From an uncultured Naasia sp. (GTDB lineage: Bacteria > Actinomycetota > Actinomycetes > Actinomycetales > Microbacteriaceae): DNA of 64,000 bases. This document shows, piece after piece, positions 48,289 through 55,585 of this stretch. A program made the position numbers and the translations under genes. The first letter of the stretch is position 1, and the number at the start of each line of letters is the position of its first letter. The notes under the pieces are model-generated. The model made no database searches. It saw only the letters and a list, made by a program, of their open reading frames with translations, and was not told the origin of the DNA. The stretch lies in NCBI GenBank assembly GCA_913778905.1, contig CAJYYA010000019.1:57435-121434 (forward strand), given 5' to 3'.

Positions 48289-49671
48289 ATGGCCTCTTCC
48301 TCATCCCTCCGCACCGCGCACTCCGCTACGACCGATCGCCGGGCGTGGGTCATGCTCGTCGCGATCACCGTCCTCACCACCGCCGGCATGACGGTCGTGC
48401 TCCCCGTCCTCCCGTTCGTCGTCCTCCGCTACGTCTCCGACCAGGACCACCTCGCCATCTGGGTCGGCATCCTCGAGACCGTCAACGCTCTCTGCGCCTT
48501 TCTCGTCGCGCCGATCCTCGGCCGGCTGTCCGACCGTTTCGGGCGCAGGCCCGTGATCATCGTCGCCGGCTTCGGTGCCGCCCTCGGCTTCGTGATCTTC
48601 GGGATCGGCGGCGCGATCTGGGTGCTGCTCCTCGGCCGCGTCGTGCAGGGCCTCACCGCCGGCGATCTGCCGGCTCTCTTCGCCTATCTCGCCGACATCA
48701 CGCCGGCGGAGAAGCGTGCTCAACGCTTCGGCATCCTCGGGGCGCTCGCCGGGATCGGGACCATGGTCGGCCCCGCCGTCGGGGGGCTGCTCGCCGCCGT
48801 CGACGTGTCGTTCCCGGTCTTCGTGACGGCCGGTATCGCCGCCCTGGTCGCGGTGCTGAGCATCTTCCTGCTGCCCGAGAGCCTCGCGCCCGAGAAGCGC
48901 GCGACGAGTATCGGGCTCGCGTCGCTGCATCCGTTCGCCGTGTTCCGCGACATCGCCCGTCGTCCGGAGCTGCGTCGACTCATGATCGGACTCGCCCTCG
49001 TCGGCCTGCCCTTCGGCTTCTTCGTCAACAACTTCGCGGTCCTCGCCCTCGACTCGATCCGGTGGAACGCCACCTCGATCGGCCTGCTCATCGCGGCGGT
49101 CGGGATCGTCGACATCCTCATCCAGGGAGTGCTGCTCGGTCTCCTACTGCCACGCATCGGCGAGCGAGCCGTCATCGTGAGCGGCATCGTCGGGCAGGCC
49201 CTCGGGCTCGTGGCGCTCGCCGTCGTCGCCTCCGTCGCGGCGCAGCCGGTCATCTTCGTGATCGGTGCACTCCTGCTCGCCGCCGGACAGGGTGCCGCGA
49301 CCGCCACCATGGACGGCGTCCTGTCCAACTCGGTCGGCCACGACGAACAGGGATGGCTGGCGGGTGCCGCGCAGTCGCTCAACGCGGCCATCGGCACCAT
49401 CGCGCCGTTGCTCGCCGGACTGCTCTACACGCAGGTCGGCCACGCGGCGCCCTACGCGATCGGTGCCGCCCTCATGGTGGCGGCCGCGGTCGTCATCGGG
49501 CGGGCCCCGTTCGTGACACCGGCTCTCGCGGAGCCGGCGGACGAATCCGCCGGTGACACCGCGGAGGGGGCCTCAGAGCACGGAACTCCGGTGTTCGCCG
49601 CTGCCGAGGCGGATCAGAACCAGAACGGCAGCCACGGTTCCGCCGCCGACCGGAAGACCGCGTCGGCCTGA
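48289..49671 (+). CDS. MFS transporter, drug-efflux type, TetR-regulated
   Basis: A 460-residue major-facilitator protein with twelve hydrophobic helices and the loop motif GRLSDRFGRRPVIIV between helices 2 and 3 (motif A). The C-terminal 60 residues are acidic and low-complexity. It resembles tetracycline-class (TCR/TetA-like) proton antiporters, but the substrate is unknown. ATG 48289 is used because an upstream in-frame start at 48253 falls inside the operator. Its 3' end overlaps the convergent Eis-like gene by 58 nt. Confidence 0.9.
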   Translation: MASSSSLRTAHSATTDRRAWVMLVAITVLTTAGMTVVLPVLPFVVLRYVSDQDHLAIWVGILETVNALCAFLVAPILGRLSDRFGRRPVIIVAGFGAALGFVIFGIGGAIWVLLLGRVVQGLTAGDLPALFAYLADITPAEKRAQRFGILGALAGIGTMVGPAVGGLLAAVDVSFPVFVTAGIAALVAVLSIFLLPESLAPEKRATSIGLASLHPFAVFRDIARRPELRRLMIGLALVGLPFGFFVNNFAVLALDSIRWNATSIGLLIAAVGIVDILIQGVLLGLLLPRIGERAVIVSGIVGQALGLVALAVVASVAAQPVIFVIGALLLAAGQGAATATMDGVLSNSVGHDEQGWLAGAAQSLNAAIGTIAPLLAGLLYTQVGHAAPYAIGAALMVAAAVVIGRAPFVTPALAEPADESAGDTAEGASEHGTPVFAAAEADQNQNGSHGSAADRKTASA

Positions 49672-50951
49672 CGCACGGCCTCCGCGGAGCCCTCGATGCG
49701 GCCCGCCCGTGCGAGCGTGTCGACCGAGACGCCGCCGAGGAAGACCGACGACAGTTCGCCGATCCCCAACTCGATGCGGGTCTGTGAACTGGTCGCGTCG
49801 TCTGCGGGGTCGACCGGTGTGACACTCGCCTCGCCGGCGGCATCGACGTCGAGCTGCCAGGTGCCCTCGGCGTATCCGAGCGGATCCGTGACCCTCAGGG
49901 TGACCGAGCCGTTCGTGTCGTAGCGGCGCGAGGTCAGCACGGCGGGAACGTCGAGGATGCGCAGCCACAGGTTGTCGCGGGGCTCGAGAGTCACGGCCCG
50001 GTAGTCGGCGATCTGCCAGCGGACCGGCTCGTCGAGGCGCCGCATCGGAGCCTGGATCTCGTCGACCAGCGGCATGGTCACCGCGAGACGCCAGAGGGCT
50101 GCAGCCGCGTCGTCCGTCTCGGTCGTCAGCATGTCGATCGTCAGGCGGTGCTGGGAGTAGTCGCCGCCGCGGTGGTCCACGCGGTAGATCATCAGACCCC
50201 GGAGCTCGCCCTGCTCATCGGTGTAGCCTGCGGCGAGCAGTTGACGGGCCTTCTCGGGCTCCTCGTTCGTCAGGCCGGCCAGCTGATCCCAGCGGCGGCC
50301 CCACGCGTCGATGTGCCCCGGCTCCTGGCGGCGCACCCGGGAATGGAGCGCCTCGATCCGCTCCCGCCACTCGACGGGGGTGAGCACGTCGATGCGGCCG
50401 GAGGGTACCGGGCCGGTCCACTTCGCGCGCGCCCGACGGATGGTCCAGTCGGCGGTCATGGCGGCAGGCCCGAATCCGTAGCGGCCGTAGAGGGTGGCCT
50501 CCGAGACCGTCAGGGTGGCGAGCGGGATGCCGGCGGCACTGGCGGTGCGGAGCTCGCCTTCGAGCATGGCTCGGGCGATGCCCCGGCCCGAGTGCGTGGG
50601 GCTCACCGTCACGGCGCTGATGGCCCACGCGTCGAGGCCGCGGCCCTCGCTCACGGTCAGGTCGGCGACCCACGAGCTCACCGTCGCGACGGGCGCGGTC
50701 GGGTCCGGTGCGGACGGGTCCACCACCGCCGTCGACCGGCGGTAGCCGAGGGCCTCCTGGATGGCGGGCATCGCAGTGTCGTCGATGGCGCCCTCGTAGA
50801 AGCCGCGGTTGTCGGCGCGCAGCCACGCACCGAAGCGGGCCGCATCCGAGGTGTCGATCAGCTCCATCCGGAGACCGCGCGATTCGAGGCGCGCGGCCGA
50901 GGTCTCGTCCAGGGGCAGGGTCCGTGCGTCGAGGAAAGCCATGCCTCCCAC
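49614..50951 (-). CDS. Eis-like GNAT acetyltransferase
   Basis: A 445-residue protein with the Eis three-part architecture: an N-terminal GNAT domain (acetyl-CoA motif SPTHSGRGIARAMLEG, about 121-136), a second degenerate GNAT domain, and a sterol-carrier-like C-terminal domain. It ends in a terminal carboxylate-bearing PFWF, as Eis proteins rely on the C-terminus for catalysis. Relatives acetylate aminoglycosides or other amines; the natural substrate is unknown. GTG 50951 is taken; ATG 50942 is possible, but its GGGAGG would be too close. A 31-bp hairpin lies 26 nt upstream. Tail-to-tail overlap of 58 nt with the MFS gene. Confidence 0.87.
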   Translation of the reverse strand: MGGMAFLDARTLPLDETSAARLESRGLRMELIDTSDAARFGAWLRADNRGFYEGAIDDTAMPAIQEALGYRRSTAVVDPSAPDPTAPVATVSSWVADLTVSEGRGLDAWAISAVTVSPTHSGRGIARAMLEGELRTASAAGIPLATLTVSEATLYGRYGFGPAAMTADWTIRRARAKWTGPVPSGRIDVLTPVEWRERIEALHSRVRRQEPGHIDAWGRRWDQLAGLTNEEPEKARQLLAAGYTDEQGELRGLMIYRVDHRGGDYSQHRLTIDMLTTETDDAAAALWRLAVTMPLVDEIQAPMRRLDEPVRWQIADYRAVTLEPRDNLWLRILDVPAVLTSRRYDTNGSVTLRVTDPLGYAEGTWQLDVDAAGEASVTPVDPADDATSSQTRIELGIGELSSVFLGGVSVDTLARAGRIEGSAEAVRQADAVFRSAAEPWLPFWF

Positions 50952-50977
50952 GCTATCGCCCGCCCCCCCCGGACCCG

Positions 50978-51045
50978 GTTGTACGGGTATTGCGGCCTAA
51001 TGAGAACGGTGGAACGTTCTCATTAGGCCGCAATACCCGTGCAAC
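50978..51045. repeat. Long 31-bp palindrome between purU and the Eis-like gene
   Basis: Left arm 50978-51008 (GTTGTACGGGTATTGCGGCC...) pairs with 51015-51045, one G-T, around a 6-nt loop GTGGAA. It starts 2 nt after the purU stop. The AT/GC composition and lack of a T-tract are unlike a plain terminator. Confidence 0.9.
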
Positions 51046-51047
51046 GG

Positions 51048-51929
51048 CTAGCGGAAGATGATGGTGCGGGCGCCGTCGAGGAGGACGCGGTCCTCCGCGA
51101 ACCAGGTCACGGCCTGACGGAGCGTGCGGCTCTCCTCGTCCTGACCGATCGACACGAGCTGCGCGGGGGAGTTCGAGTGATCGACGCGCACGACGTTCTG
51201 CTCGATGATCGGGCCCTCGTCGAGGTCGCTCGTGACGAAGTGCGCCGTCGCGCCGATGAGCTTCACGCCGCGGGCATGAGCCTTCTTGTAAGGGTTCGCG
51301 CCCTTGAAACCCGGAAGGAACGAGTGGTGGATGTTGATCGCCCGACCGGCGAGCTTGTCGCACAGCTCGGGGGAGAGGATCTGCATGTAGCGGGCGAGGA
51401 CGACGAGCTCGATGTCGTGCTCGTCGACGGCCTCCATGACGCGACGCTCGAACGCGGCCTTCGAATCGGCGTCGACCACGGGGATCGACTCGAAGGGGGT
51501 GCCGTAGAACTCGGCCAGGTCACGCAGCACGCCGTGGTTGCTGAGTACCAGGGGGATCTCGACGGGCAGCTGCCCGGAACGCTGACGGAACATGAGGTCG
51601 TTCAGGCAGTGCGCGGCGGTCGAGACCAGGACGAGGGTGCGCTTGGGGCGGCCTACGAGGTCCAGCTGCCAGGCCATCCCGAAGCGGGCGACCACGGGTT
51701 CGAGCGCAGCGACGAGCTCGTCGCGCGACGCGTCGGTCTGCAGCTGGAGACGCAGGAAGAATCGACCGGTGTCGGCGCTCGAGAACTGCTGCGACTCGGT
51801 GATGTTGCCCCGGGCCTCGACGATCGCCCCGCTGACGGCGTGCACGATGCCGGGCTGGTCCTGGCAGACGAAGGTCAGAACCCAGTGCCCGGCGTGTGCG
51901 GACAGATCGGGCGAGAAGGCAGTCGACAT
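51048..51929 (-). CDS. purU: Formyltetrahydrofolate deformylase
   Basis: Hydrolyses 10-formyl-THF to THF and formate, balancing one-carbon pools used by PurN and PurH. The 293-residue protein has an N-terminal ACT domain (about 14-90, FVCQDQPGIVHAVSGAIVEA) and a formyltransferase-like catalytic domain with INIHHSFLPGFKGANPY (about 196-212) and the conserved Asp downstream. TAGGCT 8 nt before ATG 51929 suggests a leaderless transcript. The stop is followed by a 31-bp hairpin. Confidence 0.95.
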   Translation of the reverse strand: MSTAFSPDLSAHAGHWVLTFVCQDQPGIVHAVSGAIVEARGNITESQQFSSADTGRFFLRLQLQTDASRDELVAALEPVVARFGMAWQLDLVGRPKRTLVLVSTAAHCLNDLMFRQRSGQLPVEIPLVLSNHGVLRDLAEFYGTPFESIPVVDADSKAAFERRVMEAVDEHDIELVVLARYMQILSPELCDKLAGRAINIHHSFLPGFKGANPYKKAHARGVKLIGATAHFVTSDLDEGPIIEQNVVRVDHSNSPAQLVSIGQDEESRTLRQAVTWFAEDRVLLDGARTIIFR

Positions 51930-51937
51930 GAGTGGAG

Positions 51938-51943
51938 AGCCTA
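51938..51943 (-). promoter_or_regulatory. Putative -10 element of a leaderless purU transcript
   Basis: On the minus strand TAGGCT ends 8 nt before ATG 51929. Confidence 0.42.
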
Positions 51944-52002
51944 CTCATCACGGGCATCCCCGATATGCCGCATGGTGATGAGAATCGTGTCCATCCGCCG
52001 CG

Positions 52003-52008
52003 TAACAT
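52003..52008 (+). promoter_or_regulatory. Putative -10 element before the second MFS gene
   Basis: TAACAT ends 10 nt before ATG 52019; no Shine-Dalgarno present. Confidence 0.35.
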
Positions 52009-52018
52009 CGAGTCAGTC

Positions 52019-53242
52019 ATGCAGAGAACGAGCGCCCGCCTCCCCATCACCGGACTCTCGGCTCTCGCCGGGGCCATCTTCGTCTCCATCACCGGTGAGT
52101 TCCTCCCCACGGGGCTTCTCAACGACATCTCCCGGGACATGGGCGTCAGCGAGGCCCAGGTCGGTCTGCTCGTCACGGTGTTCGCGGCGACCGTCGTCCT
52201 CGCGACCGCACCGCTCGCGGCGCTGACCCGGAACCACTCCCGCAAACGCCTCGTCGTGGTGGTGCTCATGGTCAACGCGGTGGCCACGCTCGGCACCGCC
52301 CTGGCCCCGTCCTACGAGTTCCTCGTCGCGGCGCGCATACTCGCGGGCCTCGCACACGGACTGTTCTGGGCCGTGGTGGGCGCCTATTCCGCCCACCTCG
52401 TGACCCGCGAGCAGCTGCCCAAGGCGATCGTGATCACCGGTATGGGCGGATCGGCGGCCTTCGTTCTCGGCGTCCCGCTCGGCACGGCCCTCGGCCATGC
52501 CCTCGGCTGGCGCCTGAGCTTCGGCGTCATCGCCGCCTCGATGGTGCTGCTCACCGCTCTGGTCGTCTTCTTCCTGCCCCCGGTGGACCACCGGGTGCAG
52601 CTCAAGACGGGCGAGATCGCGCTTCCGATGCGTCGGGACCGCACGTTGTTCGCCGTGCTCGGGGTCTGCGCCGTCATCATCATCGCGATGACGGGCCAAA
52701 ATCTCTTCTACACCTATATCGCCCCCTTCATCGTGGGGCCGGTCGGCTTCGACTCGGGTTCGGTCGGTGGTCTGCTCCTGGTCTATGGAGCGGCCGGCGT
52801 CGTGGGCCTCCTCCTCTCCGGCCCCGTCGCGAGCCGCGTCCCCGTGGCGGGTGCCGTGATCGCCACGGCCGGGTCGGCTCTCATGCTGGTGCTTCTCGGT
52901 CTCTTCGCAGGGAGCGCGGTCCTGACGGTCGCGGTGATCGCCGTCTGGGGGCTGCTGCAGGGCGCGGTCGCCCCGCTCATGCAGACCCGGATGATGCAGG
53001 TGGCGTCGCCGCAGCTCCGCGATTCCGCGTCCGCGTGGATGACCACGGCCTTCAACGTCGGCATCGGCGGCGGGGCGGCGCTCGGTGCTCTGCTGCTCAC
53101 GACTTCGGGGATCGAGGTGCTGCCCTTCATCGCCGCTGCCGGTATCGCCGTGGCCGCGGTCGTCGTCATCCTGGTCGACCGCTTCACCGCTCACGACGTC
53201 CAGCCGCCGATCCTGAGAGAGCGCCCCGCCTCGGTGCACTGA
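52019..53242 (+). CDS. MFS transporter, sugar/drug efflux type
   Basis: A 407-residue major-facilitator protein with twelve helices. The early region (SALAGAIFVSITGEFLPTGLLNDISRDMG) and the loop LTRNHSRKRLVVV resemble AraJ/YdhP-type exporters (DHA1 family). Substrate unknown. ATG 52019 gives a short cytosolic tail before helix 1; an open frame extends to 51932 but overlaps the divergent purU start. It is divergent from purU with 89 nt between starts. Confidence 0.9.
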   Translation: MQRTSARLPITGLSALAGAIFVSITGEFLPTGLLNDISRDMGVSEAQVGLLVTVFAATVVLATAPLAALTRNHSRKRLVVVVLMVNAVATLGTALAPSYEFLVAARILAGLAHGLFWAVVGAYSAHLVTREQLPKAIVITGMGGSAAFVLGVPLGTALGHALGWRLSFGVIAASMVLLTALVVFFLPPVDHRVQLKTGEIALPMRRDRTLFAVLGVCAVIIIAMTGQNLFYTYIAPFIVGPVGFDSGSVGGLLLVYGAAGVVGLLLSGPVASRVPVAGAVIATAGSALMLVLLGLFAGSAVLTVAVIAVWGLLQGAVAPLMQTRMMQVASPQLRDSASAWMTTAFNVGIGGGAALGALLLTTSGIEVLPFIAAAGIAVAAVVVILVDRFTAHDVQPPILRERPASVH

Positions 53243-53378
53243 TCCTCGGTTACTGTGTACGCCACCCGGCGCTGCACACGAGAAACACGCTCTGCGGCCT
53301 CGACGCTGTCGTGTCGGCTTCGTTTCCTGCCCCGTGCGCGCGAGACCAGCCCGTGCGGACCGACGAGACCGGTGAACT

Positions 53379-54341
53379 ATGAGCGACGCGACAATCGACA
53401 CACGTCTAGCTGCCGCTGACGTCCTGGCCGCGGTGCGCACCGTCATCGACGGCAAACCCGAAGCATCCGAGATGGCCCTGACGGTGCTCATCGCCGAGGG
53501 TCACCTCCTCATCGAGGATGTGCCCGGGGTCGGCAAGACGATGCTCGCGCGCGCCATCGCAGGGTCGATCGGCGGCTCCGTCAGTCGCATCCAGTTCACG
53601 CCCGACCTCCTGCCGTCGGACGTGACGGGGGTCTCGGTCTACGACCAGGCTGCCCGCGCGTTCGAGTTCAAGCCCGGCGCGGTGTTCGCGAACATCGTGA
53701 TCGGGGATGAGATCAACCGCGCGTCTCCGAAGACGCAGTCTGCCCTGCTCGAGAGCATGGAGGAGCGGCAGGTCTCCGTGGATGGCCGCACCTGGGCGTT
53801 ACCGGCCCCGTTCATGGTGGTCGCGACGCAGAATCCCGTCGAGATGGACGGCACCTACACGTTGCCCGAAGCGCAGCGCGATCGTTTCATGGCGCAGATC
53901 TCCATGGGCTACCCCGATCCCTCCGCGGAGCTGAGCATGTTGCGGGCGCGGGAGACGCGGAGCCCGTTGGACTCCCTCCGCCCCGTCCTCGACATCGATG
54001 GGGTCCGTGCGCTCATCACAGCCGCCCGGGGAGTGTTCATCTCGCCGGCGGTCGAGGCCTATCTCCTCGAACTCGTACGGGCGACCCGCACGCACCCCGA
54101 CCTGCGCCTGGGCGCCAGCCCCCGCGCCACCCTGCAGCTGGCCCGCGCGGCCCGAGCACGCGCACTCCTCGACGGGCGCGACTTCGTGATCCCGGACGAC
54201 GTGTCGGATCTCGCCGTCCCCGTGCTGGCACACCGTCTGCTCCCCACGCGCCAGGCCCTGTCCGCGGCGCCGACGGAATCGGCGGCGGCTGGGGCGGTCG
54301 TCAGAGACCTCCTCGCCGTCATCCCGTTCCCGCAGGGCTGA
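53379..54341 (+). CDS. MoxR family AAA+ ATPase
   Basis: A 320-residue cytosolic ATPase with Walker A EDVPGVGKTM (about 47-56), Walker B-like VIGDEINRASPKTQSALLESM (about 107-127), sensor 1 VATQNPVEMDGTYTLPEAQ and the helical lid. MoxR proteins act as chaperones that mature partners encoded nearby, usually with von Willebrand or DUF58 proteins. The DUF58 gene begins 8 nt after its stop and the transglutaminase gene follows, the common three-gene module. Confidence 0.94.
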   Translation: MSDATIDTRLAAADVLAAVRTVIDGKPEASEMALTVLIAEGHLLIEDVPGVGKTMLARAIAGSIGGSVSRIQFTPDLLPSDVTGVSVYDQAARAFEFKPGAVFANIVIGDEINRASPKTQSALLESMEERQVSVDGRTWALPAPFMVVATQNPVEMDGTYTLPEAQRDRFMAQISMGYPDPSAELSMLRARETRSPLDSLRPVLDIDGVRALITAARGVFISPAVEAYLLELVRATRTHPDLRLGASPRATLQLARAARARALLDGRDFVIPDDVSDLAVPVLAHRLLPTRQALSAAPTESAAAGAVVRDLLAVIPFPQG

Positions 54342-54349
54342 AGCGCCCG

Positions 54350-55585
54350 GTGTCCGGCAGCCGCGTGCAGCGTCCCCCGCTCCCCGCTCTCACCTTCCGG
54401 GGCTGGGCGTTGCTGACGGGCGCCATCGCCGCGGTGGTCGTCGCCTACATCACGGGCTGGCGCGAGCTCCTCTTCATCGGATGCGCGCTCGGCGCCGTCG
54501 TGCTCGTCGCGGTGCTGCTGGTGATGGCCCGGTCGCAGCGCATCGGGGTCGTGCGCACTCTGTCGGCCTCGACGGTTCCGGCCGGGCAGACGGTGGGCGT
54601 GACGCTCGAACTCACGAACTCGACGCCCTACCCGATCACCGGTCTCGAGTGGGCCGATGTCGTTCCGGCCGAGCTGGGTGCGGCCAGCGGCGGGCGGCTC
54701 CCGGCCCTGTCGGCCCGCGGCTACACCGGGAGTCGGACGCGGCTGCGCTACGCCCTCACGGCCGCCCGGCGCGGCACGGTCCGGATCGGACCCCTCGCTC
54801 TCCGCGCCACCGATCCCTTCGGGCTGTGCCGCTACGACGGCACGATCGGCCCCGTCGAGCGGCTCGTGGTGCTGCCTGAGGTCACCGCGCTCGACGGTGG
54901 TGTCACCGCCGGCGGCGGATCGGCCGAGGCGGCCCTTCGCGCGGCTCTGACCGGGCGTGGTCAGGATGACGTCATCGCTCGCGAATACCGCCAGGGCGAT
55001 GCTCTGCGACACGTGCACTGGCGAGCCACTGCTCACCGTGGCGAGCTCATGGTGCGGCAGGAGCAGCAGGAGGACGAGGCTGTCGCGGTGGTGCTCCTCG
55101 ACAACCGCGAGGAGGCGTGGCGCAGCACCGCGGCCTTCGAGTGGGCCGTGTCGTTCGCCGCGTCCGTCGTCGTCCACCTGTCGGCCGGGGCGACCGGGGT
55201 CGAACTCGTCCTCACCGCTCCGCTCGACGACACCTCCGCTTCGAAGGACCGCCCCCTCGACGAGGTGCTCCTCGACCTCGCCACAGTGTCGCGCCGCCCC
55301 GCCCGCCCCGGCTCGGGAGGCGCGTTCTCTCGTGACCTCGACCGTCTCATCGGCGAGTCCGGAGCTCCGCTGATCGCCGTGATGGGCTCCACGAGCGAGG
55401 GCGAGTGGCGCGACATCTCGGCTCGCCGTGGTGCGCGCTCCTCTGGGGTCGGAGTATTCGTCGGCAGCACGGCCCTGCCCGAGCAGGTCTGGGCGCAGGG
55501 ATGGCGCATCATCGAGGTCGACGACGCGTCGAGCGACAAAGCGGCCGTCTGGCGTCGAGCCTCGAACGGGAGCGCCCGTGTCTGA
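54350..55585 (+). CDS. DUF58 domain-containing protein
   Basis: A 411-residue protein with two N-terminal membrane helices (about 17-60) and a C-terminal DUF58 region (YRQGDALRHVHWRATAHRGELMVRQ, about 210-234) related to von Willebrand A folds. It is typically the client of MoxR and the partner of the TgpA-like transglutaminase. Start GTG 54350, 8 nt after the moxR stop; the end overlaps the next start by 8 nt. Exact function is unknown, probably envelope-related. Confidence 0.9.
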   Translation: MSGSRVQRPPLPALTFRGWALLTGAIAAVVVAYITGWRELLFIGCALGAVVLVAVLLVMARSQRIGVVRTLSASTVPAGQTVGVTLELTNSTPYPITGLEWADVVPAELGAASGGRLPALSARGYTGSRTRLRYALTAARRGTVRIGPLALRATDPFGLCRYDGTIGPVERLVVLPEVTALDGGVTAGGGSAEAALRAALTGRGQDDVIAREYRQGDALRHVHWRATAHRGELMVRQEQQEDEAVAVVLLDNREEAWRSTAAFEWAVSFAASVVVHLSAGATGVELVLTAPLDDTSASKDRPLDEVLLDLATVSRRPARPGSGGAFSRDLDRLIGESGAPLIAVMGSTSEGEWRDISARRGARSSGVGVFVGSTALPEQVWAQGWRIIEVDDASSDKAAVWRRASNGSARV

